Counted from the stretch's first letter, positions 1-7,042 are shown. The stretch: 10,908 nt of DNA from Candidatus Falkowbacteria bacterium CG1_02_41_21 (GCA_001871235.1 MNUV01000002.1:1-10908), one strand, 5' to 3'. Notes: generated by a model not told the origin, from the sequence alone. Numbers and translations: made by a program.

Positions 1-1
1 C

Positions 2-217
2 ACCGCCAAAACTCCCTATCAGAGATTAATGGAGTCGGGCCAAATCAGCGAGGAGCAGAAAACAAAATTGAAAAAGTTGTATTTATCCTTAAATCCGGTA
101 CAATTGAAGAAGAGTATAGATGAAAAAGTTAAAATTATCCGCAAATTAGGAGGACAGCATAGTAATATAATAAATGTCCCAACCGGAGTTGCCAAAGTAA
201 CATTATTAAATGTCTAA
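2..217 (+). CDS. C-terminal fragment of a DDE transposase/integrase (5' end outside window)
   Basis: An open frame runs in from the left edge and stops at TAA 215-217. It begins TAKTPYQRL and continues with a charged helical segment (SEEQKTKLKKLY, then LNPVQLKKSIDEK). From memory of the family, a TPYQRL motif followed by a short charged helix and LNP-(A/V)-x-L is the tail of integrase-core (rve/DDE) transposases of IS481/IS3-like elements common in Patescibacteria. The catalytic DDE core would lie upstream and cannot be seen. An internal ATG at 29 opens a 62-codon frame, but the reading frame is already open before it, so it is unlikely to be the true start. The last 20 or so residues look less protein-like and may be read-through into the terminal sequence of the insertion element. 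Whether the element is intact cannot be judged from this window. Confidence 0.6.
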   Translation, partial: TAKTPYQRLMESGQISEEQKTKLKKLYLSLNPVQLKKSIDEKVKIIRKLGGQHSNIINVPTGVAKVTLLNV

Positions 218-234
218 ATGCGTTTTTTGGCCAT

Positions 235-263
235 TTGCCCCAGGGCGGTAAATATACTATACT
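235..263 (+). promoter_or_regulatory. sigma70-like promoter for cca
   Basis: TTGCCC (235-240) and TATACT (258-263) are separated by 17 bp, matching 4/6 and 5/6 of the -35 and -10 consensus. A second overlapping TATACT lies at 253-258. Initiation near 270 would give a leader of about 35 nt before the cca ATG at 305. It lies just after the transposase fragment, so an insertion element may have supplied or displaced the upstream region. Assigned from sequence match only. Confidence 0.5.
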
Positions 264-304
264 AAAATCAGTTAAAAATAAAGAAAATATAAACCTATTA
301 TTAA

Positions 305-1789
305 ATGAGAATACCCGAATTTGTCTTAGCTATCATCAATAAACTGCAAGCCGGAGGCCAAAGCGCTTACCTGGTGGGCGGCTGTGTCCGCGATTTATTG
401 TTAGGCCAAGAACCCAAAGATTGGGACATTACGACTGATGCCCGACCGGAAAGAATGCTAGAGCTTTTGCCCGGCGCCAAATATGAAAATATCTTTGGGA
501 CGGTTTTAGTCCCCATTAGGAATGAAGCCAATGATGTGGTGGAAGTCACCACTTATCGTTCCGAGCAAGGCTATTCCGACCGGCGGCATCCGGATCAGAT
601 TTTATTTGAGGACAAGCTGGAAAAAGACTTGGAGCGGCGGGACTTTACCGTTAATGCCATGGCCCTCACTTCGGCCGGAGAAGTCAAGGATATTGATAGT
701 AAATATATTTCGGCGGTTAAGATTGGCCAAGATAATTATGCCATTGTTGATTTGTTTGGCGGGGCGGATGATTTAAAGCAGAAAATTATCCGAGCCGTCG
801 GAGAACCGAGCGAGAGATTCAAGGAAGATGCTCTCCGAATGCTACGGGCGATTCGTTTGGCTTGTCAATTGGGATTTGCCATTGAACCGAAAACGGAAAG
901 AGCTATTTTGAAACTGGCTGGCAGCATTAAATTTATTTCGGGCGAAAGGATTCGGGATGAATTAGTAAAAATATTATCATCTGATACTCCGTCGGAGGGC
1001 ATTTCTCGTTTACATGATAATAAATTGCTACAATATATTTTGCCGGAGTTGGAGGACGGAGTGAACGTCAAACAACACTATCATCATATCTATACCGTCT
1101 TCAATCATAATATTTTGTCGTTAAAATATTGTCCGAATAAAGCCTGGCCGGTTCGTTTGGCGGCCTTGCTTCATGATGTCGGCAAACCGAAATCGGCGCG
1201 AACGGTGGAAGGCCATGTCGCTTTCTATAATCATGAATATATCGGCGCCAAGATGGCCGAACGCATTATGAAGCGTTTGAAATTTTCCAATGAAGATTCC
1301 GCTCGGGTGGTTAACTTGGTCCGCAATCATATGTTCTACTATAACGTGGGGGAAGTGTCGGCGGCTTCGGTCCGGCGCTTGATTGTCAAAACCGGCAAAG
1401 AAAATCTGAGCGATTTGATTGATTTGCGCATTGCCGATCGTCTCGGTTCCGGTCTTAAAAATGAGATGCCCTATAAACTGCGTCATTTGCAATACATGAT
1501 GGAAAAGGTGCAGAATGACCCTTTGTCGGTGAAGATGCTGAAGGTTAATGGGACGGATTTAATGGCCATTTTGCAAGTGGAACCCAGTCCTAAAATCGGC
1601 GCTATTTTAGAAGTCCTGCTGGCGGAAGTATTGGAAGATCCGGAGTTAAACACGGTTAAATATCTGACTAAGCGTAGTCTGGAATTGAACCAGCTCAATT
1701 TGGCGGAATTGCGCGCTAAAGCCAAAGAGGTGATTGCCGAAAAACAGCAGGAAGAGGATCGGGAAATGAAACGAGATTTCAAGGTCTAA
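305..1789 (+). CDS. cca: CCA-adding tRNA nucleotidyltransferase (class II, with HD domain)
   Basis: This enzyme builds or repairs the 3'-CCA end of tRNAs from CTP and ATP in the cytoplasm. The 494-residue protein shows the class II polymerase-beta-like head: GGCVRD at 25-30, the metal-binding DWD at 39-41 (Asp39, Asp41), RRDF at 111-114 and GGADDL at 152-157. These are followed by EDALRMLRAIR (174-184), which lies in the nucleotide-recognition region, and by RDELVKIL. An HD phosphohydrolase domain follows, with LLHDVGKP (His290-Asp291), a later NHEYIGA and an RNHM histidine. HD domains in this family are linked to 2',3'-cyclic phosphodiesterase/phosphatase activity. The C-terminus ends in a charged helix. 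The start ATG 305 gives the usual short N-terminus before GGxVRD and has no Shine-Dalgarno. Poly(A) polymerase is the main alternative; the motifs alone do not exclude it, but a single-copy CCA enzyme with an HD domain is the likelier reading. Confidence 0.93.
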   Translation: MRIPEFVLAIINKLQAGGQSAYLVGGCVRDLLLGQEPKDWDITTDARPERMLELLPGAKYENIFGTVLVPIRNEANDVVEVTTYRSEQGYSDRRHPDQILFEDKLEKDLERRDFTVNAMALTSAGEVKDIDSKYISAVKIGQDNYAIVDLFGGADDLKQKIIRAVGEPSERFKEDALRMLRAIRLACQLGFAIEPKTERAILKLAGSIKFISGERIRDELVKILSSDTPSEGISRLHDNKLLQYILPELEDGVNVKQHYHHIYTVFNHNILSLKYCPNKAWPVRLAALLHDVGKPKSARTVEGHVAFYNHEYIGAKMAERIMKRLKFSNEDSARVVNLVRNHMFYYNVGEVSAASVRRLIVKTGKENLSDLIDLRIADRLGSGLKNEMPYKLRHLQYMMEKVQNDPLSVKMLKVNGTDLMAILQVEPSPKIGAILEVLLAEVLEDPELNTVKYLTKRSLELNQLNLAELRAKAKEVIAEKQQEEDREMKRDFKV

Positions 1790-1803
1790 AAACCAATCCC
1801 GGC

Positions 1804-1832
1804 TTGATGATTCAGTTCAAAAGTATTATAAT
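1804..1832 (+). promoter_or_regulatory. sigma70-like promoter for the PPIase/Fe-S/SOD operon
   Basis: TTGATG (1804-1809) and a perfect TATAAT (1827-1832) are spaced by 17 bp. Predicted initiation near 1839 leaves an A/T-rich leader of about 30 nt before the ATG at 1869. It lies in the 79-bp gap after cca, where I see no terminator, so read-through from cca is possible. Confidence 0.65.
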
Positions 1833-1868
1833 TTAAGCACCAATCTAATAATTATTAATGTTAAATAT

Positions 1869-2543
1869 ATGAGAAAAATTTCATCTATTTTAGCAATTTT
1901 ATTTTTAAGCTTAGCATTTTCCGGCTGCAGCCCGAAGGAAACGCCAGCCACTAACAATATGGGCAATAATCAGTCAGCGCCAACCACTTCCTCTCGTTTG
2001 AACATTGATTCATCCGCTACCAGTTCTAATCGGGTAATCCCGGGGCAAGAAGATCTGTATCAAAAATACAAGGAAGCCATTGTCAAAACCAATTACGGTG
2101 ATATCACGGTTGAATTTTATGGCGACGATTCTCCGATTACGGTTAATAATTTTATGAATTTGGCATCCGATGGATTCTATAATAATACCAGGTTTCATCG
2201 GGTCATTGAGGATTTTATGATTCAAGGCGGCGATCCTAACAGTAAAGGAAAGGATGTCTCCAGTTACGGCACCGGCGGGCCCGGTTATAAATTTGATGAT
2301 GAATTTAATAACCATAAGCTGGTCCGAGGCAGTTTAGCCATGGCTAATTCCGGCCCCAACACCAACGGTTCTCAGTTTTTTATTGTCACCAAAGAAGCGA
2401 CTCCTTGGCTGGATGGCGTCCATACTAATTTCGGTCGAGTTATTTCCGGCATGAAAGTAGCGGACAAGATTGAGAGCCTGGAAACTAATGAATCAGGTCT
2501 TCCTGCCAAGGACGTAATTATTAAAAGTATTGAATTAAAATAG
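1869..2543 (+). CDS. cyclophilin-type peptidyl-prolyl cis-trans isomerase, lipoprotein
   Basis: The enzyme catalyses cis-trans isomerisation of X-Pro bonds and probably acts as an extracytoplasmic, membrane-anchored foldase. Residues 1-19 form a lipoprotein signal peptide (basic start, hydrophobic core) ending in AFSGC with lipidated Cys20; the Phe at -3 is slightly atypical. A Ser/Thr/Asn/Pro-rich linker (about 21-60) leads to a complete cyclophilin domain (about 67-224). The family's catalytic and binding residues are all present: FHRVI (Arg111), FMIQGGD (Phe116, Gln119), NGSQFFI (Gln169, Phe171) and WLDGVHTNFG (Trp180, His185). It is therefore predicted to be active and, as a cyclophilin, possibly cyclosporin-sensitive. 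It heads a five-gene unit, and the next gene starts 1 nt after its stop. Its link to Fe-S assembly is not obvious; shared expression under stress is an inference. Confidence 0.93.
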   Translation: MRKISSILAILFLSLAFSGCSPKETPATNNMGNNQSAPTTSSRLNIDSSATSSNRVIPGQEDLYQKYKEAIVKTNYGDITVEFYGDDSPITVNNFMNLASDGFYNNTRFHRVIEDFMIQGGDPNSKGKDVSSYGTGGPGYKFDDEFNNHKLVRGSLAMANSGPNTNGSQFFIVTKEATPWLDGVHTNFGRVISGMKVADKIESLETNESGLPAKDVIIKSIELK

Positions 2544-2544
2544 T

Positions 2545-3696
2545 ATGAAGGTCTATTTGGATAATGCCGCCACGACTAAAATTGATCCCCGGGTTCTGGC
2601 CAAAATGAAGCCCTATTATCTGCGCCATTACGGCAATGCTTCATCCATTCATGCGCTCGGGCAGGAGAATGATTTGGCGATCAAGGCTTGCAAGGCTAAA
2701 ATCGGCCAGATTTTTCAGGCCAATCCCGATGGTTTAGTTTTTACTTCCTCGGCCACCGAAGCCAATAATTTTATCATCAAGGGCGTGATGCGCGCCAATC
2801 AAGAGAAGGGCAAGCATTTGATTGTTTCAGCCATTGAACATCCTTGTGTTTTGAATTCCGCGCGAGAATTGGCCGATGAGGGTTATCGGGTTGATTATCT
2901 GCCGGTTGATTCTGACGGTTTAGTCAAGCTGGATGAACTGGAAAAAATGATGAAGCCGGAGACGGTCTTGGTTTCGGTGATGGCCGTTAACAACGAGATT
3001 GGAGTTATCCAGGATATCGCTAAAATCTCGGAACTGGTTCATAAAAAAGGAGCCTATTTTCACACCGATGCGGTCCAGGCCATTCCTTATTTAAATTTGG
3101 ATATCAAGAAGTTGAAGATTGATTTTATGAGTTTGTCGGCTCATAAATTTTATGGACCGTTAGGGGCCGGTTTGGCCTTTATTAATCCCAATATCAAAAT
3201 CAAACCGCTGATTGTCGGCGGCGGCCAGGAAAATGGCTTGCGGGCCGGAACTTATAATATTCCGGCGATAGTGGGACTGACCGAGGCTTTGATTTTGAGT
3301 TATAAAGAGAGAACAGCATATATCAAAAAAGTAAAAGCATTGCGGGATTATTTTTGGACCAAGATCAAACAAGCCATCCCCGAAGTTTATCTGAACGGTT
3401 CGGCTTCTAAGCGGACGCCCAATAATTTGAATATCCGTTTCCGCCGCATTGAAGGGGAAGCGATTCTAATGGACCTGTCGTTTAAGGGTATTTATGTCTC
3501 CACCGGTTCGGCTTGCTCGGCTCAGAATCTGAAGGTCTCCGCCACTCTCAAAGCACTGGGATTGGATTCAGCTGATTTAAACAGCAATATTCGTTTTTCG
3601 CTCGGCCGCTATAATACCAAGGCGGAAATAGATTATACGGTGAAGTGTTTGAAGGACACCGTCAAACGTCTGCGTCAGTTTACCCCGATTGTTTAA
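2545..3696 (+). CDS. iscS: cysteine desulfurase (IscS/NifS family)
   Basis: This PLP enzyme converts L-cysteine to L-alanine and supplies persulfide sulfur for Fe-S clusters and possibly tRNA thiolation. The 383-residue fold-type I aminotransferase begins with the family signature YLDNAATT and continues with GNASSIHALGQ, TSSATEANN, SAIEHP and the HTDAVQA region. The PLP lysine is in SAHKFYGP (Lys201), and the sulfur-carrying cysteine is in STGSACSA (Cys324) on the mobile loop near the C-terminus. That loop and the direct neighbour scaffold gene point to the IscS/NifS group rather than the SufS group. The ATG at 2545 lies 1 nt past the previous stop with no Shine-Dalgarno, suggesting translational coupling. 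No iscR, iscA, hscA/B or ferredoxin gene is adjacent. Confidence 0.95.
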   Translation: MKVYLDNAATTKIDPRVLAKMKPYYLRHYGNASSIHALGQENDLAIKACKAKIGQIFQANPDGLVFTSSATEANNFIIKGVMRANQEKGKHLIVSAIEHPCVLNSARELADEGYRVDYLPVDSDGLVKLDELEKMMKPETVLVSVMAVNNEIGVIQDIAKISELVHKKGAYFHTDAVQAIPYLNLDIKKLKIDFMSLSAHKFYGPLGAGLAFINPNIKIKPLIVGGGQENGLRAGTYNIPAIVGLTEALILSYKERTAYIKKVKALRDYFWTKIKQAIPEVYLNGSASKRTPNNLNIRFRRIEGEAILMDLSFKGIYVSTGSACSAQNLKVSATLKALGLDSADLNSNIRFSLGRYNTKAEIDYTVKCLKDTVKRLRQFTPIV

Positions 3697-3722
3697 TAAA
3701 AAATATTAATTAATTAAAATAT

Positions 3723-4139
3723 ATGTCACTTAATTATACTAAAAAAACTATCAGTCATTTCCTCCATCCCCAGAATTTGGGGAGCGTCAAAAACGCCGAC
3801 GCCTGCGTCAGTATCGGCAATATGGTCTGTGGCGATCAACTGTCCTTTTCCATTAAAGTGAAGGATGGGATTATTAAAGATATAAAATTCTTGTCTTTCG
3901 GTTGCGCTTCCAATATCGCTACCGCTTCGGTTTTAACGGAGAGGGCAAAAGGAATTACTTTGGCCAAAGCCAAGAGCCTTAAATGGGAAAAGATTGTGGA
4001 AGATTTAGGCGGCTTGCCCAACCAAAAAATCCATTGTTCCATTCTGGCGGTGGAAGGTTTAAAGAAGGTAATTGCCGAGTATGAAGCCAAACACCCAGTG
4101 CCGCTGGTTAAATTAGTTAAAAAAAAATCTAAAAAATAA
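3723..4139 (+). CDS. iscU: Fe-S cluster scaffold protein, IscU/NifU N-terminal type
   Basis: The protein accepts sulfur from the upstream desulfurase and iron to assemble a [2Fe-2S] cluster for transfer to apoproteins. The 138-residue sequence has the three scaffold cysteines in order: VCGD (Cys36, with Asp38), GCASNIATAS (Cys61) and IHCSILA (Cys105, preceded by His104). These are the ligands and the labile-cluster Asp known from IscU. Its N-terminus starts with the family's helix and HPQNLG segment. The C-terminal tail is Pro/Lys-rich (VPLVKLVKKKSKK) and has no recognisable extra domain, so this is not a full-length NifU. It follows the desulfurase by 26 nt and precedes the superoxide dismutase by 4 nt. 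Confidence 0.92.
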   Translation: MSLNYTKKTISHFLHPQNLGSVKNADACVSIGNMVCGDQLSFSIKVKDGIIKDIKFLSFGCASNIATASVLTERAKGITLAKAKSLKWEKIVEDLGGLPNQKIHCSILAVEGLKKVIAEYEAKHPVPLVKLVKKKSKK

Positions 4140-4143
4140 TTTT

Positions 4144-4734
4144 ATGTTTACTTTATCTCCTTTACCTTTTGAGTTGAGCGCTTTAGAGCCTCATATTTCC
4201 GCTCGAACCTTAGAGTTTCACTATGGCCAGCATCATCAGACTTATGTGGATAATTTGAATAAGTTAATAGCGGGAACCGACAATGAAACGAAGAGTCTGG
4301 AGGAAATTATGGCTTTAAGTTTTAATCAGCCCGATCAGACGGCTATTTTCAACAATGCCGCCCAGGTCTATAACCATAATTTCTATTGGCATAGTTTGAG
4401 TTCTGAGCCAACCAAGCCGGGAGCGGAGATGGCCCAGATGGTGGCAGATAGTTTCGGCAGTCCGGAAGCTTTCGGTGAACAATTTTTAGCCGCAGCGCTG
4501 ACTCAATTCGGCAGCGGTTGGGCGTGGTTAGTCTTGGAGGCGGGGAAGTTAAAAATAGTCAAAACCGCCAACGCCGATAATCCATTGGTTCATGGGCAGA
4601 GGCCGCTTCTAGTAATTGATGTTTGGGAACACGCCTACTATTTGGATTACCAAAATCGCCGCGCTGATTATGCTAAAAATATTATCGCTCATTTATTAAA
4701 CTGGGATTTAGCTGAAACACAATTCAAATCATAA
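4144..4734 (+). CDS. sodB: superoxide dismutase, Fe/Mn family, iron-type signature
   Basis: The enzyme dismutates superoxide to hydrogen peroxide and oxygen in the cytosol. The 196-residue sequence covers the helical-hairpin N-domain and the alpha/beta C-domain. Metal ligands are His26 (FHYGQHHQTY), His78 (NHNFYW), and Asp159 with His163 (DVWEHAYY); Tyr34 and Gly-Ser-Gly-Trp 123-126 are also conserved. Gln74 in NNAAQ, with Ala rather than Gln at 144 in TANADNPL, matches the iron-type arrangement; manganese enzymes carry the outer-sphere Gln in the later loop. Tyr76 replaces the more common Trp. It follows the Fe-S scaffold gene by 4 nt, which suggests co-expression to protect newly made clusters. 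Cambialistic metal use cannot be excluded. Confidence 0.94.
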   Translation: MFTLSPLPFELSALEPHISARTLEFHYGQHHQTYVDNLNKLIAGTDNETKSLEEIMALSFNQPDQTAIFNNAAQVYNHNFYWHSLSSEPTKPGAEMAQMVADSFGSPEAFGEQFLAAALTQFGSGWAWLVLEAGKLKIVKTANADNPLVHGQRPLLVIDVWEHAYYLDYQNRRADYAKNIIAHLLNWDLAETQFKS

Positions 4735-4739
4735 AAAAT

Positions 4740-5423
4740 ATGACCAGACGCCACTATCAAAGCCCGTATTCTAAAATAAAGCCGAAGATTCGTCGGCCTT
4801 ACTCTATTATTTATTTAATCCGTCATTGCAATCCGGATTATAGCAGCGAACATTTGGTCGGTGATTTTAATATGCCTTTGTCGGATATCGGTTTGCGGCA
4901 ACGGGAATATCTGACGCAGCATCTTTTGGAAAAGCAAATTGACAAAGTTTATAGCAGCGAATTGTTGCGAGCGCAGGAAACGGCCCAACCTTTTGCCGAG
5001 CGCGCCGGCAAGAAAATCATTATTGATAGTCGTTTAAACGAAATTGATTGGAAGGATTGGTTTCGAATCAAGTATTTCAATATGAGCGAGGCTGCCCGGG
5101 CTAAGAGTTCCAAACAGTATAAAAAATTGGACAAGGATCTGGATAAGATGCAGACAGTCGGCCGGCGCTTGATTGCCGATATTTATAAACACAATAAAGG
5201 GAAGGCGGTCGCTTTGTTTTGTCACGGCAATATTATCAAATCAATCATCACCGGCATCTTGGACGCCAACATCATCGGCTTCTTGTCTCTGGAAATATTT
5301 CAATCCTCCATCAGTAAATTGGTTATTGATCGGGACGGATATATTAAGATTAATTACATCAATAATATCGGTCACTTACCGCACGAACCGAATGAAGATT
5401 TGTTTATTACCTTAGTGGATTAA
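4740..5423 (+). CDS. histidine phosphatase family protein (phosphoglycerate mutase-like)
   Basis: This is a phosphatase or mutase using a phosphohistidine intermediate; the substrate is unknown. Core residues are visible: LIRHC with Arg28-His29 (usually RHG, here Cys replaces Gly), LSDIGLRQ, the SSELLRAQETA segment with its Arg, the likely acid Glu101 in RLNEIDW, and FCHGNI with second catalytic His162. Compared with minimal family members it has a basic N-terminal extension of about 20 residues and a charged insert after residue 105 (SEAARAKSSKQYKKLDKDLDK), where a substrate cap usually sits. It starts 5 nt after sod and is the last gene before the terminator. Candidate roles include sugar-phosphate, nucleotide or cobalamin-precursor phosphatase; nothing in the context selects among them. 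Confidence 0.85.
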   Translation: MTRRHYQSPYSKIKPKIRRPYSIIYLIRHCNPDYSSEHLVGDFNMPLSDIGLRQREYLTQHLLEKQIDKVYSSELLRAQETAQPFAERAGKKIIIDSRLNEIDWKDWFRIKYFNMSEAARAKSSKQYKKLDKDLDKMQTVGRRLIADIYKHNKGKAVALFCHGNIIKSIITGILDANIIGFLSLEIFQSSISKLVIDRDGYIKINYINNIGHLPHEPNEDLFITLVD

Positions 5424-5430
5424 CTTCGCT

Positions 5431-5483
5431 TGTTGATAAGTTGTGGGTATCTAAAATCGCCAAATTAAATAAGCTGTGAATAA
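5431..5483 (+). promoter_or_regulatory. cluster of three DnaA-box-like 9-mers
   Basis: Three same-orientation sites resemble TGTGGATAA, the complement of the DnaA box TTATCCACA. They are TGTTGATAA (5431-5439, one mismatch), TGTGGGTAT (5442-5450, two mismatches) and TGTGAATAA (5475-5483, one mismatch, fitting the relaxed TTWTNCACA). Their starts are 11 and 33 bp apart, about one and three helical turns. The last overlaps the terminator stem by two bases. Binding is not shown, and A/T-rich DNA gives chance matches. Confidence 0.3.
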
Positions 5484-5525
5484 ATAGGGATAAATTTACA
5501 TTTGCCCCTATTTTTGTTTGTTTTT
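5482..5525 (+). terminator. intrinsic terminator of the Fe-S/SOD operon
   Basis: AAATAGGG (5482-5489) pairs perfectly with CCCTATTT (5506-5513). Inside, after one mismatch and a G-U pair, AAAT (5492-5495) pairs with ATTT (5500-5503) around a TTAC tetraloop. A T-rich tract broken by two Gs follows to 5525. It separates the five-gene operon from the mraZ promoter, which begins 17 bp later. The A-rich left flank could give weak function on the other strand. Confidence 0.8.
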
Positions 5526-5541
5526 AGCCGAAATTCAAATA

Positions 5542-5570
5542 TTGACGCCAGGCTTTTAGTGGTGTATAAT
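5542..5570 (+). promoter_or_regulatory. strong sigma70-like promoter of the mraZ (dcw) operon
   Basis: TTGACG (5542-5547, 5/6) and TATAAT (5565-5570, 6/6) lie at the ideal 17-bp spacing. Initiation is expected near 5577, giving a leader of about 50 nt to the mraZ ATG at 5629 and placing the MraZ boxes in the first transcribed bases. It is the best promoter match I see in the window. Confidence 0.8.
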
Positions 5571-5580
5571 TATAGTATTA

Positions 5581-5605
5581 AGGTGAATTGTGGGGATGAG
5601 TGGTG
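5581..5605 (+). promoter_or_regulatory. MraZ operator: three 10-bp-spaced GG-repeat boxes
   Basis: AGGTG (5581), TGGGG (5591) and TGGTG (5601) recur at exactly 10-bp intervals with 5-nt spacers. In E. coli and Mycoplasma, MraZ binds TGGGN-N5 direct repeats between the dcw promoter and mraZ, and the position here is the same. The middle box matches fully; the outer two differ by one or two bases. Autorepression of the operon by MraZ is therefore likely, by inference. Confidence 0.72.
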
Positions 5606-5628
5606 AATCAATAATTAGACTCAAAATT

Positions 5629-6060
5629 ATGTTTATCGGTGAATACAATCATACTCTGGACGATAAGGGGCGATTAGCCATTCCCGCTAAGTTTCGCGCT
5701 ATTCTTAAAAAAGGCGCCGTGGTCACCAAAGGACTGGATAATTGTTTATTTTTATATACTAAAGAACAGTGGGGCAAAATTGCGGCTCGCTTCGCCGCCT
5801 TGCCGATCAGCCAAGCCAAGAGCCGCGCCTTCGCCCGCCACTTGCTCGCCGGAGCCATGGATTTGGAATTTGATAATCAGGGTCGGATCACTTTGCCGGA
5901 ATACTTACGTCAATTTTCCAGTTTAAAGAAAAAAGTTATTATTACCGGTTTATATAATCATTTGGAAATTTGGAATGAACTGGCCTGGAATAAATATAAG
6001 ACGGAAACGGAAAAGAACAGTAACGCCATTGCAGAAGAGTTGGGTGATTTGGGAATTTAA
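5629..6060 (+). CDS. mraZ: transcriptional regulator MraZ
   Basis: MraZ is a ring-forming DNA-binding protein that controls the division and cell-wall cluster. The 143-residue protein has two SpoVT-AbrB-like repeats, each with the D-x-x-GR-h-x-h-P-x-x-h-R core: DDKGRLAIPAKFR at 11-23 and DNQGRITLPEYLR at 82-94. I chose ATG 5629 because it gives the canonical MFIGEY start. The in-frame GTG 5590 and ATG 5596 would add 13 or 11 residues not seen in the family and would lie within the MraZ boxes. No Shine-Dalgarno precedes the start. It is first in the operon, 11 nt before rsmH, and is probably autoregulated through the 5581-5605 repeats. Confidence 0.96.
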   Translation: MFIGEYNHTLDDKGRLAIPAKFRAILKKGAVVTKGLDNCLFLYTKEQWGKIAARFAALPISQAKSRAFARHLLAGAMDLEFDNQGRITLPEYLRQFSSLKKKVIITGLYNHLEIWNELAWNKYKTETEKNSNAIAEELGDLGI

Positions 6061-6071
6061 TATTTAACAAC

Positions 6072-7016
6072 ATGAGTTATCATCATATCCCGGTAATGTT
6101 GGAGGAGGTGTTAGAGAATCTTGAGCCGCAGCTGGGAGAATATTTTGTTGATGGAACTTTGGGCGGAGCCGGTTACACTTTGGCCCTGGCTAAAGCCGTC
6201 GGCCATTCCGGCCGCGTATTGGCGATTGATTTGGACGAGACCGCGATTAATAATGCTAAAAGTTTAATAGCGGATAATAGAATTGAGAATATTGTTTTAG
6301 TTCAAGATAATTTTCGGAACCTGGAAGAGATTGTTCATAAAAATTTTGGGGCTAATGTTCAGTTGGACGGCCTAGTTTTGGATTTGGGATTATCTTCAGT
6401 CCAAGTCGATGAAGCTGACCGCGGCTTTTCTTTCTTGAAGACAGCGCCGCTCTCTTTAGCTTTTGATAAGCGGGAAACTAAGAATGCCGCTTATCTGATT
6501 AATAATTTGACGGAGCGAGAATTACTAAAAATCCTTAACGTCTACGGCGAAGAGAAGTTCGCTTTCCGCATTATGAAGAAGATCATTAACGCTCGGAAAG
6601 AAAAGGAGATTGAGACGACGACGGAATTAGCGGACATCGTTTCCAAATCAGTTCCGGCTTCGGTTCGTTACCAGAAGATTCATCCGGCCACTAAAACCTT
6701 TCAGGCTTTGCGTCTGGCTGTTAATCAAGAATTAGAGAGTCTGGAACTGGTTTTGCCTCAGGCGATTAAGTTGCTTAAGCCAGGCGGACGATTGGCGGTG
6801 GTGTCTTTTCATAGTTTGGAAGACAGAATCGTAAAAAATTTCTTTAGAGATCAGGCTAAAACTTGTGTCTGCGGACCGGAAATTATGATTTGCAATTGCC
6901 ACCATGAGCCGATTGTCAAAATAATCACCAAGAAAGTTCTAATCCCGAGCGAATCAGAAGTCAAAGCTAACCCGCGAGCGCGGAGCGCCAAGTTGCGGGT
7001 GGCGGAGAAAATATAA
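6072..7016 (+). CDS. rsmH: 16S rRNA (cytosine1402-N4)-methyltransferase RsmH
   Basis: RsmH (formerly MraW) methylates N4 of C1402 in the 16S rRNA decoding centre using S-adenosylmethionine. The 314-residue protein begins with the standard HIPVMLEEV, then the SAM loop DGTLGGAGYT (27-36), the acidic ribose-binding AIDLD (Asp53), LDLGLSSVQVDEADRGFSF (103-121) and HPATKTFQALRLAVNQEL. It ends with GGRLAVVSFHSLEDRIVKNFF and a Cys-rich CVCGP/CNCHHEP tail leading to NPRARSAKLRVAEK. The usual PLDMRMD motif after RGFSF reads PLSLAFD (126-132), an atypical version. Length and order are normal for the family. It follows mraZ by 11 nt, the conserved dcw order. Confidence 0.96.
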   Translation: MSYHHIPVMLEEVLENLEPQLGEYFVDGTLGGAGYTLALAKAVGHSGRVLAIDLDETAINNAKSLIADNRIENIVLVQDNFRNLEEIVHKNFGANVQLDGLVLDLGLSSVQVDEADRGFSFLKTAPLSLAFDKRETKNAAYLINNLTERELLKILNVYGEEKFAFRIMKKIINARKEKEIETTTELADIVSKSVPASVRYQKIHPATKTFQALRLAVNQELESLELVLPQAIKLLKPGGRLAVVSFHSLEDRIVKNFFRDQAKTCVCGPEIMICNCHHEPIVKIITKKVLIPSESEVKANPRARSAKLRVAEKI

Positions 7017-7042
7017 ATTCAAATATAAATAAATTTAAATAT

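Noticed and set aside
1121..1492. Open frame of 123 codons on the minus strand inside cca
   Set aside because: It lies opposite the conserved HD domain and has a low-plausibility protein composition; it is a shadow of the sense gene.
3697..3722. TTAATTAATTAA-type repeat before iscU as an operator
   Set aside because: The short A/T palindromic run is expected from base composition in an A/T-only leader and has no second copy placed like an operator.
5590..5628. Upstream GTG (5590) or ATG (5596) as the mraZ start
   Set aside because: Both would add residues not found in MraZ and lie inside the operator repeats. ATG 5629 gives the canonical MFIGEY N-terminus.
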